64,000 nt of DNA, from assembly GCF_900099655.1 (NCBI RefSeq), contig NZ_FNDC01000010.1:1-64000 (forward strand), written 5' to 3'. The notes below the pieces were generated by a model. It was not told where the DNA came from and did no database searches. It was given only the letters and a program-made list of their open reading frames with translations. Below, piece after piece: positions 39,971 through 50,126 of the stretch (positions are counted from its first letter, which is position 1; every line of letters starts with the position of its first letter). A program made the translations under genes and the position numbers. Source of the DNA: Planococcus glaciei (lineage in GTDB: Bacteria > Bacillota > Bacilli > Bacillales_A > Planococcaceae).

Positions 39971-42382
39971 ATGACATTCAAGCACAAGACAGTTGAAAAG
40001 AAATGGCAAAAATACTGGGATCAAAACAAAACCTTCAAATTGGAAACGGATTTTTCCAAACCGAAGTTTTATGCGTTGGATATGTTCCCATATCCTTCAG
40101 GCGCCGGCCTTCACGTCGGGCATCCGGAAGGGTACACAGCAACCGATATTTTGAGCCGCATGAAACGCATGCAGGGCTATAACGTGCTCCATCCGATGGG
40201 CTGGGACGCATTTGGCCTTCCGGCAGAGCAATATGCGCTTGATACCGGAAACGACCCGGCAGAATTTACGGCGAAAAACATCGCAACGTTTAAACGCCAA
40301 ATCCAGGAACTTGGATTCTCTTATGATTGGGACCGTGAAGTAAATACAACGGATCCAAAATACTACAAATGGACCCAGTGGATTTTCATCCAACTTTACA
40401 ACAAAGGCTTGGCCTACGTTGATGAAGTAGCGGTCAACTGGTGCCCGGCACTTGGCACCGTCCTTGCCAATGAAGAAGTGGTCGACGGCGTATCAGAACG
40501 CGGTGGACATCCGGTTGAACGCCGCCCGATGCGCCAATGGGTGCTTCGCATTACGGAATACGCGGACCGTTTGCTGGAAGATTTGGATGAATTGGACTGG
40601 CCGGAAAGCTTGAAAGACATGCAGCGCAACTGGATCGGCAAATCAGAAGGCGCAGAACTTGAATTCCAGGTGGACGGCAACGGCCATTCATTCCGTGCTT
40701 TCACCACTCGCCCGGATACGATTTTCGGTGCAACTTATGCAGTTTTGGCACCAGAGCACAAATTGGTGGCAGACATTACAACGGAGGACCAAAAAGCGGC
40801 AGTTGAAAAATACATCGACGACGTGAAAACGAAAAGCGATTTGGAACGCACTGATTTGGCAAAAGAGAAATCCGGCGTGTTCACCGGCGCTTATGCAATC
40901 AACCCGGTAAGCGGCGAGAAAATGCCAATCTGGATAGCGGATTACGTGTTGGCAACTTACGGAACAGGTGCCATCATGGCAGTTCCGGCGCATGACGAAC
41001 GCGACTATGAATTCGCACAGCAATTCGATTTGCCGATTGTGGAAGTGGTTTCTGGGGGAGACATTTCAACGGAAGCTTATGCAGGCGACGGCGAATTGAT
41101 CAACTCCGACTTCTTGAACGGTCTGAACAAAAAAGAAGCAATTGCACGCGCGATTTCGTGGCTTGAAGAGCACGGCGTCGGCGAAAAGAAAATCACGTAC
41201 CGCTTGCGTGACTGGCTGTTCAGCCGCCAGCGCTACTGGGGCGAACCGATTCCGATCATCCACTGGGAAGACGGCACCATGACGCCGGTCGACGAAAAAG
41301 ATCTTCCGTTGATGCTGCCAGTGACGACAGACATTAAGCCAAGCGGAACAGGCGAATCGCCGCTTGCCAACATTACGGAATGGGTTAATGTCGTTCATCC
41401 GGAAACGGGCATGAAAGGCCGACGCGAAACGAACACAATGCCGCAATGGGCTGGCAGCTGCTGGTATTACTTGCGCTACATCGATCCAAACAACGAGGAA
41501 GCACTGGCGGATCCGGAATTGCTAAAACACTGGCTTCCGATAGACGTATATATCGGCGGAGCGGAACATGCCGTACTTCACCTATTGTACGCACGCTTCT
41601 GGCATAAAGTGCTTTACGATATCGGTGTGGTTTCCACAAAAGAGCCATTCCAGAAATTGTTCAACCAGGGCATGATTCTGGGGGAAGGCAACGAGAAAAT
41701 GTCGAAATCCAAAGGCAACGTAGTCAACCCGGATCAGATCATCGAAAGCCACGGAGCTGATACGCTTCGTTTGTACGAAATGTTCATGGGGCCGCTTGAA
41801 GCGTCCATCGCCTGGTCGACAAACGGCCTTGACGGTGCACGCCGATTCCTTGACCGGGTATGGCGCCTGTTGGTGGAAGAAGAGCAGTTGAGCAGCAAAG
41901 TGGTTGACGCCAATGACGGCAAACTGGAAAAAGTCTATCACCAGACCGTCAAGAAAGTGACAGAGGATTTTGAAGGGCTGCGCTTCAATACAGCCATTTC
42001 ACAAATGATGGTCTTCATCAACGAAGGCTATAAAGCGGATGCGATCCCGAAAGAATACGTGGAAGGCTTTGTGAAACTTTTGTCTCCAATTGCGCCTCAC
42101 GTAGCAGAAGAACTGTGGGAGAAATTGAGCCATACAGAATCGATCACGTATGCGGCATGGCCGGAATTTGATGAGTCGAAAATGGTAGACGACGAAATCG
42201 AAGTGGTCGTCCAAGTGAACGGCAAAGTCAGAACGAAACTGGTCATTGCCAAAGATTCCACGAAAGAACAACTGGAAGCTGCAGCACTTGCGGATGAGCA
42301 CATTGTGAAAGCGGCTGAGGGCAAACAAGTCCGTAAAGTCATCGCAATTCCAGGGAAATTGGTTAACGTAGTTATCGCTTAA
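39971..42382 (+). CDS. leuS: Leucyl-tRNA synthetase
   Basis: Class I synthetase of 803 residues. HIGH-type motif HVGHPEG near residue 49, the CP1 editing domain ([12 protein letters not shown] near 239), KMSKS near 575 ([13 protein letters not shown]) and a C-terminal anticodon/RNA-binding part are all present, as in Bacillales LeuS. Controlled by the T-box upstream; a strong terminator follows. Confidence 0.97.
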   Translation: MTFKHKTVEKKWQKYWDQNKTFKLETDFSKPKFYALDMFPYPSGAGLHVGHPEGYTATDILSRMKRMQGYNVLHPMGWDAFGLPAEQYALDTGNDPAEFTAKNIATFKRQIQELGFSYDWDREVNTTDPKYYKWTQWIFIQLYNKGLAYVDEVAVNWCPALGTVLANEEVVDGVSERGGHPVERRPMRQWVLRITEYADRLLEDLDELDWPESLKDMQRNWIGKSEGAELEFQVDGNGHSFRAFTTRPDTIFGATYAVLAPEHKLVADITTEDQKAAVEKYIDDVKTKSDLERTDLAKEKSGVFTGAYAINPVSGEKMPIWIADYVLATYGTGAIMAVPAHDERDYEFAQQFDLPIVEVVSGGDISTEAYAGDGELINSDFLNGLNKKEAIARAISWLEEHGVGEKKITYRLRDWLFSRQRYWGEPIPIIHWEDGTMTPVDEKDLPLMLPVTTDIKPSGTGESPLANITEWVNVVHPETGMKGRRETNTMPQWAGSCWYYLRYIDPNNEEALADPELLKHWLPIDVYIGGAEHAVLHLLYARFWHKVLYDIGVVSTKEPFQKLFNQGMILGEGNEKMSKSKGNVVNPDQIIESHGADTLRLYEMFMGPLEASIAWSTNGLDGARRFLDRVWRLLVEEEQLSSKVVDANDGKLEKVYHQTVKKVTEDFEGLRFNTAISQMMVFINEGYKADAIPKEYVEGFVKLLSPIAPHVAEELWEKLSHTESITYAAWPEFDESKMVDDEIEVVVQVNGKVRTKLVIAKDSTKEQLEAAALADEHIVKAAEGKQVRKVIAIPGKLVNVVIA

Positions 42383-42391
42383 TAAAGTTAA

Positions 42392-42437
42392 AGCCTGTCC
42401 GGCAGAGCCTAATGCTCATGCCGGACAGGCTTTTTTT
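42392..42437 (+). terminator. Terminator of leuS
   Basis: A 13-bp perfect stem AGCCTGTCCGGCA with 14-nt loop and T8. Confidence 0.9.
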
Positions 42438-42440
42438 GTT

Positions 42441-42522
42441 TGCTGCAAGTAAAAATGGAGTTGGTGGAAGTAAGGAGTGAAATGCTGCAAGAAAAAACAG
42501 AGTGCTGCAAGTGACAGAAATA
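42441..42522 (+). repeat. TGCTGCAAG array, period 20-21 bp
   Basis: TGCTGCAAG at 42441, 42483 and 42503, with a degenerate unit TGGTGGAAG at 42462. Intervals are 21, 21 and 20 bp. Sequence between cores is AT-rich and variable. Confidence 0.7.
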
Positions 42523-42554
42523 TTTGAAGGGAAGCCTCAGTAAAATAGCGGAAC

Positions 42555-42654
42555 GCAGATAAAATTCCAATAAAGCAGATAAATTTTCAGAATCGCAGAT
42601 AAAAACCGGAAATCGCAGATAAACGGAAATAAAAGCAGATAAACAGAAGTGAAG
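42555..42654 (+). repeat. GCAGATAAA array, period exactly 20 bp
   Basis: GCAGATAAA begins at 42555, 42575, 42595, 42615 and 42635, five units in perfect 20-bp register, with 11 variable bases in each unit. Confidence 0.85.
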
Positions 42655-42715
42655 AGAGAAGCACCTTCGATAAATCCACAAGCCTGCATCCTTCATCAAA
42701 TATTCTCGTCCTATT

Positions 42716-42741
42716 AAAAAACGCCCGCTAAAAGCGGACGC
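42716..42741 (-). terminator. Terminator of ytfP
   Basis: Minus-strand stem CGTCCGCT/AGCGGGCG with a TTT loop and T6. Confidence 0.78.
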
Positions 42742-42752
42742 TGCCATTCTTA

Positions 42753-44018
42753 TTATGCTTCTCGTGCAAAAGCTGCGGCGCTTTGTCCGGCGACATTGCC
42801 CGTAACCAAAGCGGATGTGATATTGTAGCCGCCAGTATACCCGTGGATATCCAAAATTTCTCCGCAGAAGTAGAGGCCGGGCTTTTTGCGGGAAGCCATC
42901 GTTTTCGGTTCGATTTCTTTGATCGAGACGCCGCCGCCTGTGACAAACGCTTTTTCAATCGGCTGAGTTCCGGTCACGGACATCGAGAAAGCCGTCAGTT
43001 GCTGAGCAAGAAGACGCACTTTGTCGCTTGCCAGCTCTGCACCGATTGCCTGCGGATCAATTCCGGCGCGTTCCATCAAAAACAGCAGCCAGCGTTCTTG
43101 CGTGATGCTTTTCCAGACGTTTTTCACCGCTTTTTTCGGCTCGTCTTTCATCATGTTATGAAGCAGCTGAAACGCCGATTCGGCATTTTCTTCCGGCAGT
43201 GTATTGATTCGCATTTCCACCGGCTGCTGGCCGTTTTTCTTCATTTCTTTGACGACGTACTGGCTGCAGCGGAGAATCGCCGGGCCGCTGAGGCCAAAGT
43301 GGGTGAACAGCATATCCATCTGGTGAGTGACGAGCACTTTGCCTTTTTTATTCAGCACGGATACAGATGCATCGCGAAGCGCTAAGCCCTGAAGTTCCCG
43401 GCCAACGATGAACGGCTCTTTTGACAGGAGCGGAACTTCCGTCGGATACAAATCCGTTACCGTATGGCCCGCTTTTTCTGCCCACGGGTAGCCGTCTCCG
43501 GTTGAGCCGGTCTGAGGCACCGCTTTTCCGCCGACTGCAACGACAACCGCCTGTGCCGTAAATTCCTCGCCGGAATGAAGGCGCACACCTGTCACTTTGT
43601 CATCGGTCATCAGCAGTTTTTTGACCGGGGAATCAAGCATCACTTTGACGTTCAGCCGGTCCATTTCCCGGAACATGGCATCTGCCACGTCCTGCGCCCG
43701 GTTCGAAACAGGGAACATGCGGCCGTGGTCTTCTTCTTTTAAAGCGACGCCAAGGCCTTCAAAGAAGGCGATGATGTCTTCATTATTAAAGACAGAAAAC
43801 GGGCTGTATAAAAAACGTCCGTTTCCCGGAATGTGTTTCACAATTTCTTCAAGTGGCAGCCGGTTGGTTACGTTGCAGCGTCCGCCGCCCGAAATCACCA
43901 GTTTTTTGCCCAGCTTTTTGCCTTTTTCAATCAACAGCACTTTTTGGCCATCTGAAGCCGCGGCGATGGAGGCCATCAATCCGGAAGGGCCGCCGCCGAT
44001 AATAATTACATCATACAT
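42753..44018 (-). CDS. ytfP: NAD(P)/FAD-dependent oxidoreductase YtfP (HI0933/BaiN-like)
   Basis: A 421-residue flavoprotein. FAD-binding [17 protein letters not shown] near residues 8-24, the GGGRCNVTN motif near 45-53 that marks the HI0933 family, and the C-terminal [13 protein letters not shown] and [14 protein letters not shown] near 365-400. Relatives reduce bile-acid intermediates or have unknown substrates. Divergent from ytgP. Confidence 0.9.
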   Translation of the reverse strand: MYDVIIIGGGPSGLMASIAAASDGQKVLLIEKGKKLGKKLVISGGGRCNVTNRLPLEEIVKHIPGNGRFLYSPFSVFNNEDIIAFFEGLGVALKEEDHGRMFPVSNRAQDVADAMFREMDRLNVKVMLDSPVKKLLMTDDKVTGVRLHSGEEFTAQAVVVAVGGKAVPQTGSTGDGYPWAEKAGHTVTDLYPTEVPLLSKEPFIVGRELQGLALRDASVSVLNKKGKVLVTHQMDMLFTHFGLSGPAILRCSQYVVKEMKKNGQQPVEMRINTLPEENAESAFQLLHNMMKDEPKKAVKNVWKSITQERWLLFLMERAGIDPQAIGAELASDKVRLLAQQLTAFSMSVTGTQPIEKAFVTGGGVSIKEIEPKTMASRKKPGLYFCGEILDIHGYTGGYNITSALVTGNVAGQSAAAFAREA

Positions 44019-44150
44019 AAAATAAGAACTCGCTTTCGTTTTTTCTTACAGTATACACCATGGAAGAAAACTCGTTGAGTAATTTCTTTTATAGGTGTAA
44101 ACTATCGTGTAGATTGTTTTTTTTATTAGAAAAATGTCAGGAAGTGTAAA

Positions 44151-45758
44151 ATGTCAACGTTAATAAAAGGAACCGCCATTTTAACCATGGGTTTGTTCTT
44201 ATCTAAAATCCTTGGGGTCATTTATGTCATTCCGTTTTACGATATGGTTGGGGAAGAGAATATCGGCCTTTACCAGTATGCGTACATACCTTATAACTTA
44301 ATGCTGTCGCTGGCAATATCCGGGGCGCCGATTGCGTTCTCGAAATTTGTCGCGAAATACAATTCGCTCGGTGATTACGAAACCGGCAGGAGATTATTGA
44401 AATCCGGCCTGACAACTATGATGGTCACCGGTTTTGCCGCGTTTTTGTTTCTTTATTTCTTTGCCGGCCCGCTTGCGGAGCTGACAATTGATGAAAAAGA
44501 TAAAGTCAATTCGGTGCAAGACGTAAAAGAAGTGATTCAATGGGTAAGTTTTGCGTTGATCGTTGTGCCATTTATGAGCTTGTTCCGCGGATTCTTCCAA
44601 GGCTATAACTTCATGATGCCGACGGCCGTTTCGCAATTGATTGAACAGATTGTCCGCATCGTGTTCCTGCTTGGCGGAGCTTACCTGGTTCTGAATGTCT
44701 TTAACGGAACTCCGGAAACCGCCGTGCAGATTGCCGTGCTTTCTGCATTTGTCGGGGCGCTTGGCGGCGTCCTTGTCCTGTTCTATTATTGGAGAAAGAA
44801 AAAGCCGGAGTACAACGAACTTCGCGCCAAATCGGTGGAGTCATATGATGTCCGGCTGCGCGATATGTATAAAGAAATCGCCATTTATGCCTTGCCGGTC
44901 GTGTTTCTTGGCATTGCCAATCCGTTGTTCCAGTTTATTGATATGCTGACGTTCAACAATGCGATGAGCACTACGGAAAACGCAGCCAATTCAAGCATTT
45001 ACTTAGGGATTTTAAACTTGACCGCCCATAAACTGGTGATGATTCCGGTGATGCTTGCTACCGGATTCTCGATGGCGCTTATCCCGCTGATCACCAAATA
45101 CTTTACGAATAATCAATTCAAGTCTGTAAACCGCACGTTGGACCAGACTTTCCAAATTCTTTTATTCTTGACCTTGCCGGCCGTAGTCGGCATGACGATG
45201 CTGTCGGATGAGCTATACCATGTGTTCTATGAAATCAGCGAACCGGGCTCGGAAATTCTGGCGCATTATTTGCCGGTCGCCATCCTGTTTGCCATGTTCC
45301 CGGTGACGGCTTCGATTTTGCAGGGAATCAATCAGCAAAAATGGATTATTTTAAACTTGTCGATCGGCCTTTTGCTGAAGTTTGCATTGAATATTCCATT
45401 GATTCGCATGTTTGAAACAGACGGTGCCATTGCGGCGACCATTATCGGCTATGTTGTCGCTATCGTCATGAACTTGGCAGTCATCTTCAAAACAATGAAT
45501 TACCGTTCGAATATGGTGCTGCGCCGCATCCTGTTGATAGTCATTTTAAATGCCATTATGGCTGGAGCTGTTTTTGCTTCACTGGCCGGCCTGGACCTGT
45601 TCCTCGGAATGGATTCAAAATTCCATTCACTGGCCCGCATCCTCATTGTCGGCGGAATCGGCGGAGCAGTTTATGGATACCTCAGCTTGAAAACGGGCAT
45701 CGCGCAAAAGCTTTTAGGCGAACGCCTGACAAAATACACACGGAAATTCGGTTTTTAG
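44151..45758 (+). CDS. ytgP: Polysaccharide/lipid II flippase YtgP (MurJ-like)
   Basis: A 535-residue MOP-superfamily transporter with about fourteen transmembrane segments. The N-terminus TLIKGTAILTMGLFLSKILGVIYVIPFY is typical of B. subtilis YtgP, a MurJ homologue implicated in moving lipid II across the membrane. Ten bases separate it from ytzG, with which it is probably co-transcribed. Confidence 0.9.
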   Translation: MSTLIKGTAILTMGLFLSKILGVIYVIPFYDMVGEENIGLYQYAYIPYNLMLSLAISGAPIAFSKFVAKYNSLGDYETGRRLLKSGLTTMMVTGFAAFLFLYFFAGPLAELTIDEKDKVNSVQDVKEVIQWVSFALIVVPFMSLFRGFFQGYNFMMPTAVSQLIEQIVRIVFLLGGAYLVLNVFNGTPETAVQIAVLSAFVGALGGVLVLFYYWRKKKPEYNELRAKSVESYDVRLRDMYKEIAIYALPVVFLGIANPLFQFIDMLTFNNAMSTTENAANSSIYLGILNLTAHKLVMIPVMLATGFSMALIPLITKYFTNNQFKSVNRTLDQTFQILLFLTLPAVVGMTMLSDELYHVFYEISEPGSEILAHYLPVAILFAMFPVTASILQGINQQKWIILNLSIGLLLKFALNIPLIRMFETDGAIAATIIGYVVAIVMNLAVIFKTMNYRSNMVLRRILLIVILNAIMAGAVFASLAGLDLFLGMDSKFHSLARILIVGGIGGAVYGYLSLKTGIAQKLLGERLTKYTRKFGF

Positions 45759-45768
45759 GAGGGGCACA

Positions 45769-46482
45769 ATGCGCATAGATAAATTTTTATCGAATATGGG
45801 CTACGGTTCCCGGAAAGAAGTGAAAGTCCTGCTGAAGTCAAAAGCGGTGGAAGTGAACGGCCAAGCCGTCCGCGATCCAAAAGTCCATGTGGATGAAGCA
45901 GCGGATGTGGTGACAGTGGGCGGAGAGAAAGTCGACTACACCGAGTTTATTTACCTGCTGATGAACAAACCACAGGGCGTGATTTCCGCAACGGAAGACA
46001 AATACGACCAGACCGTCATTGACTTGCTGGGGGAAGCGGAACAGAACTTTGAACCGTTTCCGGTCGGCCGTCTGGATAAAGACACAGAAGGTTTCTTGCT
46101 GATCACGAACGACGGCAAACTGGCGCATGAGCTATTGTCTCCGAAAAAGCATGTAGACAAGAAGTATTTCGCCTTGATTGACGGCGTTGTGACTGAAGAA
46201 GACGGAGAAGCGTTTAGACGGGGCGTCATGCTGGATGACGGCTATGTGACAAAACCGGCTGTTCTGGAGATTTTGAAAAGCGGGGAGCAATCGGAAATCC
46301 AATTGACGATTACAGAAGGCAAGTTTCACCAAGTAAAGCGGATGTTTCAAAGTGTCGGGAAAGAAGTGACTTATTTGAAGCGCCTGTCGATGGGGCCGCT
46401 GGAACTGGATCCCAATTTGCAGCTTGGGGAATACCGCCATTTGGCAGAAGCAGAATTAGAGGCCTTAAAACAAAGAAAATGA
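45769..46482 (+). CDS. ytzG: 16S rRNA pseudouridine synthase, RsuA family (YtzG)
   Basis: A 237-residue protein with an N-terminal S4 RNA-binding domain (MRIDKFLSNMGYGSRKEVKVLLKSK) and the catalytic aspartate in GRLDKDTEGFLLITNDG near residue 104. KFHQVKRMF near 186 is also typical. It should pseudouridylate a small-subunit rRNA position. GAGGGG precedes the ATG. Confidence 0.93.
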   Translation: MRIDKFLSNMGYGSRKEVKVLLKSKAVEVNGQAVRDPKVHVDEAADVVTVGGEKVDYTEFIYLLMNKPQGVISATEDKYDQTVIDLLGEAEQNFEPFPVGRLDKDTEGFLLITNDGKLAHELLSPKKHVDKKYFALIDGVVTEEDGEAFRRGVMLDDGYVTKPAVLEILKSGEQSEIQLTITEGKFHQVKRMFQSVGKEVTYLKRLSMGPLELDPNLQLGEYRHLAEAELEALKQRK

Positions 46483-46505
46483 CCGCAGATATTGCGGTCA
46501 TTTTC
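46475..46505. terminator. Terminator of ytzG
   Basis: A 13-bp perfect stem GAAAATGACCGCA with loop GATAT, containing the ytzG stop codon and ending in T4. Confidence 0.85.
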
Positions 46506-46530
46506 TTTATGCAGGGGAGAATTTTAGCTT

Positions 46531-46664
46531 GCGCTTTTCTCAGGATGTCCAGGCTCCAGCGCCCAGCTTCTCGGGAACTTAAGGCAGCCCGCTGCGGAAA
46601 TCAGGATTCCTGCGAGTTCTGCCTTAAGCCTGTCGAAGCTGAATGGGCGCTTGTGCTTTTCTTA
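46531..46664. repeat. Bacillaceae-type dispersed palindromic repeat
   Basis: A large imperfect palindrome: outer arms GCGCCCA/TGGGCGC and CTTAAGGCAG/CTGCCTTAAG, bounded by GCGCTTTTCT on the left and GCGCTTGTGCTTTTCTT on the right, with CTCCAGCGCC near the left end. This is the layout of the intergenic repeats scattered through many Bacillaceae genomes. Its right end meets the ytzE stop codon. Confidence 0.75.
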
Positions 46665-46883
46665 GGATGTCATTTTGACTTTCTTGTGCGTCGTTGTCCA
46701 TTTGCCGCGAGTTGGACTTTCTACCAAATCGTTAAAGGCTAACACATTCAAATCTCTTTGAATGGTGCGAGGAGTGATGCCGAATTCATCGACAAGATCT
46801 TGCGTAGTTACAGTCCCGTTGTCACGGATGTACTTATACATATCTTTAATACGAATTAGCATGCGATCAGTTGTTGGTTTCAA
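46662..46883 (-). CDS. ytzE: DeoR-family helix-turn-helix protein YtzE
   Basis: A 73-residue protein consisting only of a DeoR-type winged helix (TTQDLVDEFGITPRTIQRDLNVLAFNDL near residues 25-52) without the sugar-phosphate sensing domain. It is probably a small DNA-binding regulator; targets are unknown. Its stop codon lies at the edge of a dispersed repeat. It is divergent from pepV. Confidence 0.88.
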   Translation of the reverse strand: MKPTTDRMLIRIKDMYKYIRDNGTVTTQDLVDEFGITPRTIQRDLNVLAFNDLVESPTRGKWTTTHKKVKMTS

Positions 46884-47182
46884 GTAAGAACCACTCCTTC
46901 ATCTTTTTTCCTGTAGGCAAAGACTAGCGGACGAATGGCTGAGTTATACTCAGCAGGTTTGAAATAAATGCCAAAGACATCCCCTTTTTTTATAAAAATC
47001 TGTCAGTCGGTATTATCTGACAATTTGATTATAGCGAAAAAGTATTCGAATATCTACAAATAACGTTTATTTCACATAAACTTAACATTCTTAAACACAG
47101 GATTATTTTCGCAATTTTAAGGTTGGTTCTTTAAATTTTTCTCAAAAGGTGTACAATAGCGTTAATAAAAGGGGAGTGAAAA
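46884..47182. other. Divergent region between ytzE and pepV
   Basis: Contains an inverted repeat CTGTCAG/CTGACA near 47000-47020 and a possible pepV promoter with TACAAT at 47152-47157 (weak TTTAAA -35). No gene. Confidence 0.5.
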
Positions 47183-48568
47183 ATGGACTGGCAAACAGAA
47201 GCAGAAAAAAGAAGAGACCAAATCATTGAGGAATTGCAAAGCTTAATCGCAATCCCGAGCGTGTTGAGTGAAGACGCAACACCCGAGGCCCCTTTTGGAA
47301 CCGAAGTGAAACGTGCATTACATTGGTTTATGGATAAAGGTGAAGAGCGCGGCTACCGCGTGAAAAACGTAGCCAATGTAGCAGCCCATCTTGAAATTGG
47401 AGAAGGGGAAGAATTGCTGGGCATTCTGGGGCATGTGGACGTAGTGCCTGCTGGAGCTGGATGGACGAAAGAGCCATTTGGCGGTGAAGTGGAAGGCGGC
47501 AAATTATACGGACGCGGATCCATTGATGACAAAGGCCCGACCATTGCCGCTTGGACTGCACTGAATATGGTGAAAGAAGCAGGTTTTGAGTTTGATAAAC
47601 GGATTCGCCTCATTATCGGAACCGATGAAGAAAGCGGGTTCCGCTGTGTCGATCGTTATTTTGAAACCGAAGAAATGCCCACGATCGCTTTTGCGCCGGA
47701 TGCCGATTTCCCGATTATTAATGCTGAAAAAGGCATAGCGTCTCTTGCATTCTCCAAAAAGGAATGGATGCAACCGGACGCATTGCAATCATTCGCTTCC
47801 GGCAAACGGACCAATATGGTGCCGGATTTGGCAGAAGCAATCGTGGATGGAAGTTTAGCGGATTGGCAGACGCAGTTCGATGAATTCTGCAGCAAACACA
47901 AAGTGGCAGGCACATGCGAACAAATGGAGGAAGGCGTCAAATTGGCCGTACACGGAAAATCGGCGCATGCCATGGAACCGGACGACGGTGTTAATGCCGG
48001 AATTTTGCTGGCTGTATTTTTGAAAGACCAGTTGGCTGGAGACGGCAAAGAATTTACGGCGTTTGTTGCAGATAATTTCTACAATGATTCGCGCGGCCGT
48101 CGGTTTGGCCTGGATTACACCGATGACATTTCCGGTGATACTACATTCAACGCCGGCATTCTGAAGTTTGAACAGGACAAATTGGCAACAGTTGAAGTCA
48201 GCATGAGGTATTCGATCAGTTATCCATTTGAAGAAAAAATGGCAGATGCGAAAACGGATGCTTTTTCAATGGAAATTCGCTCCAATTCGACTCCTCATTA
48301 TGTGGATGAAAACGACCCATTCATCCGAACGCTTCAAAATGCTTATGAAAAACAAACAGGCAACACTGCGGATCTTCTATCCATCGGCGGCGGAACCTAT
48401 GCGCGCGTGCTGCAAAAAGGCGTGGCATTCGGCATGCTGTTCCCAGGCGAAAAGGATGTCGCCCACCAAGCGGATGAATTTGTCGATATCGACAATTTAA
48501 TAAAAGCGACAGCGATTTACGCTGAAGCCATTTACCAATTAGCATGCAAGAAAAGCGGAGACGTTTGA
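47183..48568 (+). CDS. pepV: Dipeptidase PepV
   Basis: M20-family zinc peptidase of 461 residues. GHVDVVPAG near residue 83 and IDDKGPTIAAW near 115 supply metal ligands, and GTDEESGFR near 147 the general base region. FAPDADFPIINAEKGI near 170 is typical of PepV. It cleaves dipeptides with a free N-terminus, including Xaa-His and beta-Ala-His. A hairpin overlaps the gap to dat. Confidence 0.93.
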   Translation: MDWQTEAEKRRDQIIEELQSLIAIPSVLSEDATPEAPFGTEVKRALHWFMDKGEERGYRVKNVANVAAHLEIGEGEELLGILGHVDVVPAGAGWTKEPFGGEVEGGKLYGRGSIDDKGPTIAAWTALNMVKEAGFEFDKRIRLIIGTDEESGFRCVDRYFETEEMPTIAFAPDADFPIINAEKGIASLAFSKKEWMQPDALQSFASGKRTNMVPDLAEAIVDGSLADWQTQFDEFCSKHKVAGTCEQMEEGVKLAVHGKSAHAMEPDDGVNAGILLAVFLKDQLAGDGKEFTAFVADNFYNDSRGRRFGLDYTDDISGDTTFNAGILKFEQDKLATVEVSMRYSISYPFEEKMADAKTDAFSMEIRSNSTPHYVDENDPFIRTLQNAYEKQTGNTADLLSIGGGTYARVLQKGVAFGMLFPGEKDVAHQADEFVDIDNLIKATAIYAEAIYQLACKKSGDV

Positions 48569-48636
48569 TTTCCGCAGTGGGCTTTTGCAAGACCCGTGGA
48601 ATGCGGCAGAACAAAATGAGGAAAGAGGGATTTGAC

Positions 48637-49485
48637 ATGGAGTGGATTTTGCATAACGGTGAGTTTATTCGGGAAAATGAGTTGAACGTATCAAAAGAAG
48701 ACCGGGGGTACCAATTCGGCGACGGGATTTATGAAGTCATCCGCGTGTACCAAGGCAATTTGTTTACAGCAAAAGAACATATCGACCGTTTTTATGACAG
48801 CGCAGAAAAAATTAAGATTGTCATTCCCTACACGAAAGATGTGTTCCACAAAATGATGTATGACTTGGTGGAAATGAACGAAATCGACAACGGCCAAGTG
48901 TATGTGCAAATTACGCGCGGAGAAGCAATGAGACAGCACCACTTCCCGCAAGTAACTTCTCCAGTGCTAGTCGCTTATCCGAAAAAAGTGGAACGTCCGG
49001 TGGAAATGATGGAAGCCGGCGTAAAAGCGGCATTTGTTGAAGATGTCCGCTGGCTGCGCTGCGATATTAAAAGCTTGAACCTGCTTGGCAACGTAATGGC
49101 GAAGCAGGAAGCCCATGAAGCAGGCGCTTATGAAGCGATTCTGCACCGCGGAGAAGTAGTGACGGAAGGATCTTCTTCAAACATGTATGGAATTAAAAAC
49201 GGCGTCATCTATACACATCCGGCTACAAATTTGATTTTGAACGGCATTACGAGACGTGTGATTTTGGAGTTGTGCAAAGAACAGGGCATTACGGTTCAGG
49301 AAACGGCGTTCACCAAAACGGAAGCGCTTGAAATGGATGAAATCTTTATGTCGTCTACGACAGCTGAAATCATGCCGATCATTCAAATCGACGGCCAGAA
49401 CATTGGTGAAGGAGTTCCTGGTGAACTGACGAAAAAACTCCAACAGGCGTTCGAAGCGAACTTAAAGTTAACGGTAAAATCATAA
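48637..49485 (+). CDS. dat: D-amino-acid transaminase
   Basis: Fold-type IV PLP enzyme of 282 residues that makes D-alanine and D-glutamate. EDRGYQFGDGIYEVIRVY near residues 24-41, the PLP lysine in CDIKSLNLLGNV near 145, the EGSSSNMYG loop near 177 and the FMSSTTAEIMPI phosphate-binding region near 240 are conserved. The ATG at 48637 follows AGAGGG; a longer frame upstream lacks such a site. D-Ala/D-Glu feed peptidoglycan synthesis with MurC. Confidence 0.94.
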   Translation: MEWILHNGEFIRENELNVSKEDRGYQFGDGIYEVIRVYQGNLFTAKEHIDRFYDSAEKIKIVIPYTKDVFHKMMYDLVEMNEIDNGQVYVQITRGEAMRQHHFPQVTSPVLVAYPKKVERPVEMMEAGVKAAFVEDVRWLRCDIKSLNLLGNVMAKQEAHEAGAYEAILHRGEVVTEGSSSNMYGIKNGVIYTHPATNLILNGITRRVILELCKEQGITVQETAFTKTEALEMDEIFMSSTTAEIMPIIQIDGQNIGEGVPGELTKKLQQAFEANLKLTVKS

Positions 49486-49494
49486 ATGACACAA

Positions 49495-49527
49495 AGTGAT
49501 CGGCGAAAGCCGATCGCTATTTTTTTG
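49495..49527 (+). terminator. Terminator of dat
   Basis: Stem GATCGGC/GCCGATC with GAAA tetraloop, then T7. Confidence 0.88.
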
Positions 49528-49565
49528 TGGTGATATCAATGGTAAACTGAAGAGAGGTGATGTTT

Positions 49566-50105
49566 ATGCAGGCACATTATTTTATTGGCATCAAAATCCC
49601 AGAGCCAGCAGCCAAAAAACTGGACCAAGCAAGAACGGCTTGGAATCTAAAAAGCCATAAGCGCTATACCCATTGGGTCGACATGCACATTACCTTGCTT
49701 TTTATCGGCAGCGATCCGCACGGAGAAATACAGGAGGCGCAGCAGGCACTTTCTAAAATCCGCCACGCACCGTTTGAATTGACGACGAGCACGGTAAAAA
49801 CTTTCGGCAATCCTGCTACACCGCGAATTGTTTATGCAGCGGTAGAAGACAGTCCGCCGCTTATCGAACTTCAGGCAAAAGTCAGGGAAGCGCTGCGTCC
49901 GTTCCGATTGAATCCGGATGGAAAGCCGTTTGTTCCTCATATTACGTTAGCGGGAAAATGGGCAGGCGGTCCGCCGCTTGATATTGAAATGCCGATTCCG
50001 GCCATGAAATTTCCGGTAACGGAATTCACCGTTTTCCGGATTGAGCCGGGCAGTGTGCCGAAGTACATTCCCGAAGCAAGCTATCAACTGAAAGAAAGCG
50101 TTTAA
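49566..50105 (+). CDS. thpR: RNA 2',3'-cyclic phosphodiesterase (2'-5' RNA ligase-like, ThpR/YtlP)
   Basis: A 179-residue 2H phosphoesterase with its two H-x-T motifs, HITLLFIG near residue 43 and HITLAGKW near 127. The family opens 2',3'-cyclic phosphates of RNA ends. The ATG at 49566 has good spacing from AGAGAGG; two earlier in-frame starts are too close. Confidence 0.9.
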   Translation: MQAHYFIGIKIPEPAAKKLDQARTAWNLKSHKRYTHWVDMHITLLFIGSDPHGEIQEAQQALSKIRHAPFELTTSTVKTFGNPATPRIVYAAVEDSPPLIELQAKVREALRPFRLNPDGKPFVPHITLAGKWAGGPPLDIEMPIPAMKFPVTEFTVFRIEPGSVPKYIPEASYQLKESV

Positions 50106-50126
50106 AAACGCGATAGGCGAGGTCCA

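Larger units (their letters stand above)
42383..42752. other. Intergenic region rich in 20-bp-period repeats
   Basis: About 370 bases between convergent leuS and ytfP: leuS terminator, two adjacent repeat arrays (42441-42522 and 42555-42654), and the ytfP terminator. No gene. Confidence 0.75.

Noticed and set aside
42441-42654. CRISPR array
   Set aside because: Cores of 9 bp with 11-bp variable parts and a 20-bp period do not fit CRISPR repeat and spacer sizes; no cas gene is present.
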